DNA from: Axinella damicornis
Taxonomy: Eukaryota; Porifera; Demospongiae; Axinellida; Axinellidae
DNA: 64,000 nt
Reading direction: 5' to 3'
Assembly (NCBI GenBank): GCA_963931865.1
Contig: OZ007505.1
Coordinates: 4,844,824 to 4,908,823 of the forward strand
In this document: positions 48,369 to 64,000 of the stretch, in pieces
How positions within the stretch are numbered: position 1 is the stretch's first letter
Layout of the letters: each line of letters begins with the position of its first letter
Position numbers and translations under genes: made by a program
Notes under the pieces: generated by a model
What the model was told of the DNA's origin: nothing
The model's database searches: none
What the model saw: only the letters and a program-made list of their open reading frames with translations

Positions 48369-51097
48369 ATGGTCCAAAACTACAAGTTGGTAGTGCTTGG
48401 AGAGGGAGGAGTGGGGAAATCGGGTACGTTGTGGAGCCTGCCTGATGACATTGGCAGCAACTGATACTTATACAGCGACCACAGGTTGGCTGTATCCTAG
48501 TGGACACTACTGTATAGCGGGGGTTGTTTCATGAAGAAAACGTTTGCAAATTTCATGTTTCTAAAGTGATTCACATCCATAAAATTATCCCCGAATCTGT
48601 CCCTGAAAGTGCAACATCGAGAAATCCGTGATACTCATGTCCTGTGCTATCTGGGGAGAGCCTGCTATGTTTGTTAAAATTGAAGCTAAATTCAAAGGTA
48701 TAGGTTGGGCTGTTAGTGATATGGTGTCCAGACTAGCACGGGGTGTTAGTAACATAGAGACTGGGAAGTGTACCAGCTCATAACACCTGATACAGCATAA
48801 CAAAGCCTTGTACACACAGTGCTATGTGCCCGTTGACACTGTGACACTAGTGTTGGTGTCCTGTAAGCATGCAGGCTGGTATGATAAGGGCCAAACAGTG
48901 CTATGTGCCTGTATTCACACAGTGCTACATACGTGCCCATAGACACCGACAGTGGTGTTGGTGTCCTGTGAGTTTGCAAGCTGGTATGGTAACAGCACCA
49001 TACTGGTGGATTCCCACCTATTAGGACATTGTCAATATAAGCTACCAATTAGTGGCTAGTAATCACTGAGCTACCAACTAAGGATTTCTAGTGTAAACAC
49101 AGGTACTCAATATGCAGCACACAAAGAACTGTGTCCCACTTTTCACTGTGAATGTCATACCGTAGTCGCGCGTTATTTGGCACATGCGCCTGTGGAAATA
49201 TACACTTATAAGCGAGATGCGCTTAATTTTGAATGACATTCCTCGAATAGGAAGTGTGCTTCATTTGGAATTATAGCTTTTTTCCCCCCACTCCACATTG
49301 AAGTCTTCTTCCAGGAACTCTGCCATTTTCGTAGCTGGATCGAACCTGTGTCTAACAGTGAATACGTGCCTATAGGTGAGCTGCACCTAATAACGCACGA
49401 CTACGGTAGTTAGTGTGCAGGAAAGCACCTGAAACAGCCATTTTCAATCAGAAAACTTGCCCATTGAAGGAGGGCATTGTACAGCATGCAGCCAGACAGC
49501 TTTATTGGGATGCAACCAAGCTTAGCTCCTGGGCCATTTGAAGTGCAAGGCTGGCCTGTAGGACTTTAGACCTGATGATAAGAAAGGTGCACTGTACCAG
49601 TTTGCAGTGGACGTGCACACTCTGTTGTGGTCCCTGGTGCTGTCCTTGGTATTAAGGCCGAAACATTGGATTTTGATAAACTGATTCATTTTAGTGCAAT
49701 TCTATCAGATGGTTGGGACAATGAGTAATACCACTGTTGGCAGCCAACCGAGAACATCTTTGAAACCACACTCTGTTCATAGTTAAGCTCTCATCCCTGA
49801 CTTCTCAAGGTAGGGGTGAGGCCATCCAGTTACCTGCCATTGGAAGTGAAATCCCTCCTACACAGTGTAAGAGTTTGGTGTTTACCTTTTGTGGCTATAA
49901 TCAGATATGGGCAGGGGATTCCGGAATGCAACACCTTTGCATACTTCAGTAGGCTTGAGTTTGTTTGTATGAGTTTGCATAAGTGATGAGTTGTGGGCAA
50001 ACTCCAGGCTGTGTCCGCTGTACGGCTTGACCAGAGTCAGTGTTACAACTTCAAAGCACTGTTGGTAATTGGGAGGTAGTGGGATGCTAGTAAGTGGAAT
50101 CTCAAGGTGTTTGTATGGTTTGTTGGGTGTGCTTGTGCCTATACTGTGCCCCAGTACACCTGTCCTTTTCTGGGCAAGTGAGGGTCAAAGTTCAGTTGCA
50201 TGAGCAAGTATTGCAGACTGCAGTGTAGGACTGTTCATGGAAAGCTTACTCTTGTGACTGAAAATGGCTTCAGAACTGGCCGAGGAAGAGTGTCTATAGT
50301 ACCTACACATCGAGCTGGAGTGAGACAACCCTGTAGTAGCCTCGTTCCCCCCCCTCCACGCCCACATTTTGTCACTTGCAGTACTCCCCCCCCCCCCCCC
50401 CCCCCCCTTTCGTGCAGCAAGCGACAAAGCTAGGCGTGGATGCCTGGGAATGAGGCTAACCTTGTACAGTGTATATACGCTTGTATTTGTACACATGTCT
50501 AAGTGGATTGTTGTTAGTATTAGTAACTGAAGTGGGCGCTTGTTCTCGTACACGTAACTAAGTGTACTAACATCGTCGTACGATTGTACCTAAGTGTGCT
50601 GACAAGGGGCCCACACTGATGCTGATTAGCACCAAACCTTGACCGTGCGGGTCCCACATAGACATGTAAAACGTGAGCCATGTCTGTATGTGTATACACA
50701 CTTTTGAAAGTTCCTTGCGTCAGGCAAAAGATGACTCAATCCACAAGTACTCAACAAGTTGTAGACATGAATCATGGACAGTCTACATCTTCAATGGCCA
50801 CAACAACCACAGAGACCACTTTCAGACTTACTTCTTCAGTGATAGGAACTACAAAGATGGCGAGAGTGCTTTCATCTATTGATGCCATCCTCTACATCTG
50901 TCTGACTCAGTCCTTGGCATTCAGTGTGTGTTAAAGTCACTCGTAGACCTACCTCTTGAAAGGCAACAGCAATCTGGCTACTGCACTGCGAAAAGACAGG
51001 GAGATCATGTGTATAGGTTGTGTGTGGGGTACCTACTGGACTGCTTCAGCCGCCATTCCGTGTTGTAATTCTGTGACCACTGACATGAGGTCATGAC

Positions 51098-51133
<36 letters not shown>

Positions 51134-54100
51134 TGAAACTGACAGGAAAGGGGGGCAAAAATAGTACAAAATTGACCAGATCAAAGAACTTAATGCACTC
51201 CAATGACCACATGAAAGGATAACAGGCCAGGATAGGGGGGAGGAGCACCCCTCTACTCCCCTTTGTGGGAAACACACTAAATCACATTCTGATAACAGGA
51301 ATGTGCATGGAACTGCTCCATGTTCTGCACATGCACGATCAGGCTCACCCCACAATGTCATACCTTCGTCTAGTTTTAAAGTGAGTATGTTCCCAGCCTT
51401 CACCAACTCCAGATTTTGATTACTTGCTGTACGCAACTACAGAGAGAATGGCCTGGATGATGGGGTCATGATCATGTGTGCTAGAATGGCCTGGAGGATG
51501 TGGTCATGATCATGTGTGTGACGTCAATTGTCTACCTAGGTAGACAGGGAAGAAGGGTTAAGACCAGTTGTGCACACATCCAGCCAATGGCAGCCACATG
51601 CTGAGTAGCTTCATTCCCAGGCACTTGGTAATTGGGGAGAGTGCCTGGGAACGAGGCTACATGCTGAGGAGGTGTGGTGCACCACTGGTGGAGTTGCTAC
51701 ACACAGGTGCACACTTGACTGCCCTGATCCTGTGTGTAGGTGGTGAAGGTGGGGGTGACCACACTGGTCAATTATGGCCTTGCTACGTCCGCCATTGGTT
51801 TTTGTGCTTCCTCTCATTCTGTTGGAGCAGTACACCTTGCACTAAGGGTCTGTCCCAGTGCTGGTTCTCGTGTACATGCGGTACACACCGAGTGCTCCTT
51901 CCCCTCCTGCTCTCGTGCTCAGGCTAAGTGGGCTCCTACATACCTGGGACACCCTACACAGGGTGCCTCTGCCCCAGTGCAATGGTGAATTGGGGTGTAC
52001 CCCTCGGACAGATATGTTGTGGCTTGCACCTGTGAACTGGAGCACACACAAACTGTGTGGGGGGTTGGGGACCTCACCTATGTGTCCCAATGCACACTTG
52101 TTGATGGGCTGTGCTGACATTTATTTGCTTTACCTATCTCTCACACCTTGTGCATATACACACGAAACACACACGCGCACACACACACACACGCGCGCAC
52201 ACACACGCGCACACACACACACACACACGCCCTATGCATACTGCACACACATGTACACACAGCCATCACAATTCAGTTCACCAGCAGTGTCTTTGCAGCT
52301 GACTACGACCCCACTATAGGTACGTGTGAGACCTGTATGTCTAATATACCCCTCGATTTCACCAGTGCTTGTAGGTTACACAGGCTTTGTTTTGCGGTTG
52401 GGAAATTTTCGTGGTATTTGTATAAGACCGCGGGTAATAAACACACAAATACTTTTCACAGCTACAGCATATCTGTGAGTGTCCTTCATGTTCGGACGTT
52501 CCTGGGCTCAAGCTCACACGGTAGCTCTTCCCCGACAGCTGCTTCCCATATGTTGTTATAAACGTGGTAGCCACACGGAATAATCTGTAGTTACAGACTC
52601 CCCACAAACTACTGCAGAGTACTCGTAATGATTAAAACCAGCCACCAGGAGACAGTGACCACCACTATCTTCCTTTTAGATGTCCCTACTAGGCATACAC
52701 ACACGCATAATGTGCCTCACGCGGAACACGTGCGAACATTCATGCAGAGTCGCGGAGATGGCGAAGCAAAGTCTGTGGGGATTCCTCTTTTGAGGTACAC
52801 TAAAAAAAGCTCACCTTTGGTGAAGAGATTCCTAGAATGACGCTCGGATGCCTTTTGCCTAGCGCCTCTCCCGTCCTCACGGATCAACGATGCCCGGATG
52901 CCCTTTGCCTAGCGCCTCTCCCGTCCTCACGGATCAACGACGCTCGGATGCCCTTTGCCTAGCGCCTCTCCCGTCCTCACGGATCAACGATGCTCGGATG
53001 CCCTTTGCCTAGTGCCTCTCCCGTCCTCACGGATTAACGATGCTCGGATGCCCTTTGCCTAGCGCCTCTCCCGTCCTCACGGATCAACGATGCTCGGATG
53101 CCCTTTGCCTATCCTCTTCACGGGTCAACAAGTGAAGTGTGTCGTTCTGCTGCTGGCACGCAAGTTGTCTTCTGTCAGTATTGTCCTGTCATCTGTCATC
53201 TCGCTGTTGAACAGTTAATCGTCCTCTATAACTCTGGACTCCTCGTCGTCTTATGTCCTCCGAGTCCTCCATTGCACAGTGACCACAGACGCAGAGCGCC
53301 ACGTGCTAGGAAGTACATAAACTGTATGCAAAAACATGTAAAATGTAACAGACATACATAAATGCATACATACAAGCACAACGTGAGACTAAGACTCCCT
53401 GCATGCGCACGATTATGTGCCTCACACGTACTAAGGCATTCGGCAATAATGAGCGGCAAAAGGTGAGATGTGTTTGCCTTTCACTCCATGTGGTGAGCCA
53501 CCATTCCTGACAATTTCGATTTGTAGGACCTGCATTAGATTTTCAGTATGAAAAGTGGTAGATACTGTGTCTCTTGCAAGTGAAAATTGCTTGAAGCATC
53601 AACTCTATGTAGGGTGATTTTCTGTGCTCTACTGCTTAATTAGTCCAAACCTGATTTGTTGTGTCTCTGGAATGAGCATTGTGGTTTGTTGCTATAAAAT
53701 TAGCACATTAATGCCATCATTGCCAACAAACATTAGATGCAGTTATCAAATTAACACATTAGATGCAGTTGTGTCAACAAAATTAGACTAGGCATATCCC
53801 ATTATGGGCTCCTGATATGATGTAGCTTCCCCTTAATCGAATCCTTGTTTCATTGACAAGCTACTTATCTCGCTTTAGTTACTCTCACACACGAGCACCT
53901 TCATACGGATGGTGCATTATCGGACACTAATTATTGCAATGCGTGCACGCGCGCTCCTGCACACACGCTCACACTCCTTAGTACACGCACAATGTACTCT
54001 TGCAAGCACCTAATATGCGAGCGCGTATGAGTATACATGGGTGATTTGCAAGTACTCGGGAGGGCGCCTCCAACACGTGTCAAAGACTTTCAGGACGTAC

Positions 54101-56905
54101 AGTAGCCTTATTCTCAGGCTCCTCCCCAGCATTTCGATAGCTGGGGAGGAGCCTGAGTACAGTTTCTGTGAACGAGACTATGATGTAGGTGCTGAGTAGC
54201 CTCGTTCCCAGGCTCCTCCACAGCTTAATAAAGTATGCGACAAAATAGAGGCTATGATGTAGCTACGTGCTAAGCTCACTACAGTACCTGTATCCCTGTT
54301 GTTGATTCAGCCAAGGGCACAGTTAATCAAGAGCCAATTGGAGTCTTCTTTGATTGATGTAAAAAGGTGTGGCATGCTTGCAGTGTTGTTGAAGTACAAA
54401 AGGTGCCCGTCTCTGGGGTCAAAGTTCATATGTTCTCAAGCATCCAAACTATGGATGCTGCTGATATTTCTGTTTTGCATTGTTAGGTATGCAGCATTCC
54501 TGCTGTACTCATGCATACCCACATATTCTACCCACACACACCTGCACCTCACATACACACACACACACACACATGCACATGCACGTGCACACACCTCACA
54601 TATGCACACACACACACACAGAGGATGCATATCGCATTGATGCAGAAATTGACGGTGAGGTGGTTGGACTGGACATATTGGACACAGCAGGACAGGTAAG
54701 GACATTGGACAGCGGTGGCTGAGTGTGCAACTGCTCAATGCCATATAGGGCTAAGGGGTGAAAAGGCCTAATATCCAAAATTGGTGTAGCAAAAATAGAA
54801 AAATGTTGTATTGCTTACACATGTGGACCAGTGTGGAAGGTTGTTCCAGCACGGATGATAATACAAGCTGTGAGCCTACAGTTTGTTCCAGCTGCTATCA
54901 TTTACCTCTGCTGAGTGGTGGGGAGTAGCTCATGGCTTTGTGGAAGTTCTGCTGCATGGCGGGGAGCTTTCTGACCCCCTGATGGGATGCACTGGGCACT
55001 TACGATGTTTGCTGCCACTGGTGGCACCATTGGATTGAGAAGCACTAGCACATAACGAAAGCAAAAGGAGATAGTACAAAATCGGGGCCAGAGTATGCAA
55101 GCAGTCTACCCAAGTTAGCTAGACACTCTCTGCCTTCTGCGCATGGCAAAACCCAGCGGGCACGTGACTGGCAGGTGGAGAGGGGCTGGAGGCTAGACTG
55201 GTATGCCTGGTACAATAGTTCATCCATGTCTTCTTGTTTACGTGATCCTAACCTCTACGAGTGGAAGGGCTGAATAGATTTTGACACTAGCCTTTGTCAT
55301 TCCTCTCCTCTCCCTTCCCCTCCTCCCCACTAGGAGGTGTTCAGTGCAGGGAATAGATTCTGACACACCAGCCCATGTCATCCCTCTTTCCTCTCCCCTC
55401 TCTCCTCTCCCCTCCTCCCCTCTCTCCTCTCCCCTCCTCCCCTCCCTCCTCTCCCCTCCTCCCCTCTCTCCTCTCCCCTCCCTCCTCTCCCCTCCTCCCC
55501 TCTAGGAGGTGTTCAGTGCTGTGAGGGACCGGTACATGCGTGATGGAGAGGGGTTTCTTCTGGTATACTCATTAACGGAGCGATCAACCTTCGTGCCCAT
55601 GTCCAAGATCAGTGAGCAGATCAAGAGAGTGAAGGACACCGACCACAAGATTCCAATCATTCTTGTTGGGAACAAGGTCTGTCCATCTTTCTGTTTGTCT
55701 GTTTGTCTGTCTGTCTGTAGGTCTCTCTTGGACAGACAAATTCAGCTGGCCACCATGTGCCCTTCTTCCCTTTTGGTCAGTAGCAATTATGATTGGACTA
55801 GCTGACTTTGTTGCTAGACAATTGCTGAGAAAACAGTTCGATACATCCACCTGTTGCGCTGCTCTTGTCCTTAATCAGTGGTCGTCAGGCTAATTCTGTG
55901 GTTTGTAGGTGGAACTTGTTGCTCTGCATGTTGACCAACCAATCACCTGCATGAACATACTACTATGTCCAAGTAGCTTCGCTTGCTTCAGCTACTGCTC
56001 CGCTATTGCGTCCACTTGAGTCTGTGTCAGTCAGCTTCCTGTGCAGAAGTCCGGTGAGGTCTCACCCCCCATTGTATCAGCACAAGACAGTCCTCTGTCC
56101 GGAGGTCTTGCAAGCTCTCACCCCTCATTGCATCTGCATGAGTACAGCCAGGAGCTTATGAGCGCCGCGAAACAGCGTACCTCATTACCCTGACTCACTG
56201 ACAGCCATCATTACCCTGACTCACTGACAGCCATCATTACCCTGACAGCCATCATTACCCTGACTCACTGACAGCCATCATTACCCTGACTCATAGCTGA
56301 CAGCCATCATTACCCTGACTCACCGACAGCCATCATTACCCTGACTCACTGACAGCCATCATTACTCTGACTCACTGACAGCCATGTGCGGACTGTCACA
56401 TTTAACGTGCGATCTAAGTACAAAGGTTGTGTGTGTCACTAGCGTAGTCCTGCCCCCCTTCCATCACTTACACAAACACACAACAGGCCCGTAGGGAGGG
56501 GGGTTCGAGGGAGTTCGCAAATCAGTGCTATGCGCCTCTGTTCACTGCCTTCGGCAATGCCAGTACTGAACCCCCCTCCTGGCAATCCTGCCTACGGGCC
56601 TGCACAAATGTATTGTGATTGTAACCTGAGATTTACCTTCATCCCTCCCTCCATACCATTCTCCTCCACACACACAACATTCCCCACAGTCTGACATTGC
56701 AGATAAGAGGGAGGTGTCGTACGGTGAGGGGGAATTACTGGCAAGAACACTAAAATGTCCTTTCTTCGAAACGTCCGCAAAGCTACGCAGCAACATAGAC
56801 GAATCTTTTCACGAGCTGGTTAGGGAGATCAAGAGAGTACAACAGGAGAGAAACAGGGAGACGGCTGATCAGCCACGGAAAGGCGGGTGCTGTACACTGC
56901 TCTGA
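48369..56905 (+). CDS. Ras-subfamily small GTPase
   Basis: Membrane-anchored GDP/GTP switch. Five exons: 48369-48423, 52263-52319, 54622-54695, 55506-55676, 56690-56905. They give 190 residues. G1 GEGGVGKS, switch I DYDPTIEDAYR, G3 DTAGQE with catalytic Gln present, G4 NKSD (split by an intron), G5 ETSAK, and C-terminus GGCCTLL. The final CTLL box ends in Leu, which by the CAAX rule favours geranylgeranylation, and a second Cys precedes it. Sequence is intermediate between Ras, R-Ras and Rap types, so I give no symbol. Residue 11 is Glu where H-Ras has Ala, and Val follows Gln-Glu in switch II. Introns are large (3.8, 2.3, 0.8 and 1.0 kb) and filled with repeats. Confidence 0.95.
49158..49408. 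mobile_element. 251-bp non-autonomous element with TACCGTAG ends
   Basis: Inverted ends TACCGTAGTCG and CGACTACGGTA followed by GCGTTATT/AATAACGC. The outer TACCGTAGT matches the element at 27741-28117, but the inside and flanks differ; a TA duplication would fit. It lies in Ras intron 1. Confidence 0.75.
50337..50458. mobile_element. 122-bp hairpin element with poly-C insert
   Basis: TAGCCTCGTTCCC and inverse GGGAATGAGGCTA, with inner TTTGTCACTTGCAGTAC/GCAGCAAGCGACAAA arms and a long C run. Flanks ACCCTGTAG and ACCTTGTAC agree at 7 of 9. Ras intron 1. Confidence 0.75.
51103..51133. repeat. Poly-C tract
   Basis: Uninterrupted C run of about 31 bp in Ras intron 1. Confidence 0.9.
51606..51659. 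mobile_element. 54-bp hairpin element with exact 9-bp target duplication
   Basis: TAGCTTCATTCCCAGGCAC with inverse ending GTGCCTGGGAACGAGGCTA. CATGCTGAG flanks both sides exactly (51597-51605, 51660-51668). Ras intron 1. Confidence 0.9.
52150..52262. repeat. (CA)n/(CG) microsatellite leading to the Ras exon 2 acceptor
   Basis: CA repeat with CGCG interruptions and a final CACACAG directly before exon 52263-52319. Confidence 0.85.
52840..53112. repeat. 50-bp minisatellite, about 5.4 copies
   Basis: AGCGCCTCTCCCGTCCTCAC recurs at exact 50-bp steps (52861, 52911, 52961, 53011, 53061) with one or two changes per copy. The high copy similarity suggests recent expansion. Ras intron 2. Confidence 0.95.
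54109..54180. mobile_element. Hairpin element, longer stem
   Basis: TAGCCTTATTCTCAGGCTCC with inverse GGAGCCTGAGTAC, then CGAGACTA. The inner stem GGCTCCTCCCCAGC/GCTGGGGAGGAGCC is exact. A half copy follows at 54197-54225. Ras intron 2. Confidence 0.7.
54560..54621. repeat. (CA)n microsatellite at the Ras exon 3 acceptor
   Basis: CA repeat ending in CACACAG immediately before exon 54622-54695. Confidence 0.85.
55271..55351 (+). repeat. Tandem intron duplication carrying a decoy start of Ras exon 4
   Basis: This segment resembles 55352-55526. It includes a CTAG acceptor followed by GAGGTGTTCAGTGC, identical to the first bases of real exon 55506-55676, then diverges and meets a TGA in frame. 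Splicing to it would abolish the protein. Confidence 0.8.
56190..56390. repeat. 26-bp minisatellite, about 8 copies
   Basis: Units of CATTACCCTGACTCACTGA plus CAGCCAT with a few deletions, in Ras intron 4. Confidence 0.9.
56484..56601. mobile_element. 118-bp element with 12-bp inverted ends
   Basis: CAGGCCCGTAGG and CCTACGGGCCTG end a G-rich to C-rich foldback (GGGGGGTTCGAG, GAACCCCCC). Non-autonomous, in Ras intron 4. Flanks ACACACAA and CACAAATG give no clear duplication. Confidence 0.7.
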
Positions 56906-57364
56906 TGGCTGAATTCTGTATTCCCATAGACCTCTGTGTTTTACTGACTTTTTTATGCTCCAAATGTCTGAAGTGAGCAGATAGTCCATAAGTATATCTT
57001 CCTCAATATTTTCTACATTGTCTTCGTGTTTCACAAGAAAAAAGGTTCTAATAGTTTTGTACAGCCACACTTAATCATTTTCTATTGATAGTAGAGTCAA
57101 TGTAAGCTTATTCTACGATTGTTGTCATGGTAATTTTGATGTAAAATAAGATTGTGAATGTGCTATACAAAGTGTAATAGCAAGAACATTAGGCAGACTA
57201 GGCATGCCTGGCTTCCGCGGAAGTGGGTGTGGCCACGCGAGACTGGAATGGGCCACACCGTACCCGTAGCTAGCTAGCCCTGGATCCTGAACCGCCCCCA
57301 AGATAGAACCGGGAAACTTGAAAACGCTGCAGCAACTCCAGGTGTGGTTGTGTTACCCTGCAGC
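56906..57364. other. Spacer between Ras and KATNAL2
   Basis: Ras 3' UTR and KATNAL2 promoter in 459 bp. GTTGTCATGGTAAT at 57121-57134 resembles an RFX X-box (two mismatches). No canonical AATAAA is seen. Confidence 0.45.
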
Positions 57365-63776
<6,412 letters not shown>

Positions 63777-64000
63777 GTGAGTCAGTTGCTGCTGTGGTGT
63801 ATATTCGAATTGTATCCAAGGCCAACCATCACAGGCAAATTAAGGCTTCAGTAAATGAAGTTATGTATCCGATAGTTAGCAGTGCTGAGAGAGGGAGAAA
63901 ACATATCCACAGAAGAAAAATTCTGGGATTCAGCTGAGGCCTCCACACGTACAGTGCTGCATTATGTAGCCTGTATGCTGCTCTTTTGCCATTGGCCCAG

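Noticed and set aside
52840..53112. Regular 50-bp repeats that could suggest a CRISPR array
   Set aside because: The units are contiguous, with no variable spacers, and the context is an animal intron.
57121..57134. X-box-like GTTGTCATGGTAAT as proof of RFX control of KATNAL2
   Set aside because: Two mismatches to the consensus and similar degenerate matches elsewhere (for example near 19846 and 48268). It is mentioned only as a weak candidate.

Overview
This is nuclear DNA of an invertebrate animal. All genes are split by short introns with canonical GT-AG ends, exon phases match throughout, and the products are animal families: adhesion GPCR, voltage-gated proton channel, FAM227, transglutaminase, Ras and katanin-like 2. 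A sponge or another early-branching marine animal is a plausible source, but nothing in the sequence proves it. I reconstructed exons by hand from splice signals, reading-frame continuity and family conservation. In each of the six genes the exon lengths sum to a whole number of codons with no internal stop.

Layout: (1) 1-10587 (+), the 3' part of a VLGR1/ADGRV1-like adhesion GPCR: a run of Calx-beta domains, a GAIN/GPS region, seven membrane helices and a cytoplasmic tail. (2) 12262-18551 (-) and 20404-23739 (-), two tandem paralogues of the proton channel Hv1 (HVCN1). Both have an unusual cysteine-rich exon between S1 and S2 and a C-terminal coiled coil. (3) 23894-31409 (+), a complete FAM227 (FWWh-motif) gene. 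It is divergent from the second Hv1, with 154 bp between the start codons, and a tRNA-Pro(TGG) gene lies in one intron. (4) 34371-46397 (-), a transglutaminase with its Cys-His-Asp triad, complete except for the first residues. Its last intron holds a hAT transposon nested inside a small hairpin element. (5) 48369-56905 (+), a complete Ras-subfamily GTPase. (6) 57365-63776 (+), KATNAL2, which runs off the right edge; the last bases of the window form a plausible 3' splice site.

The noncoding half is rich in small palindromic DNA elements. The most striking is a family of 35-230 bp hairpins with ends TAGCCTCGTTCCCAG or TAGTCTCGTTCCCAG, several bounded by exact or near-exact 9-bp target duplications. 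There are also hAT-type elements with 8-bp duplications, perfect palindromes and many minisatellites. CA, C and CT tracts repeatedly sit just upstream of 3' splice sites.

No operon-like logic is visible. Hv1, FAM227 and KATNAL2 relatives are linked to sperm or cilia in other animals, so a shared flagellar expression programme is possible but is only an inference.
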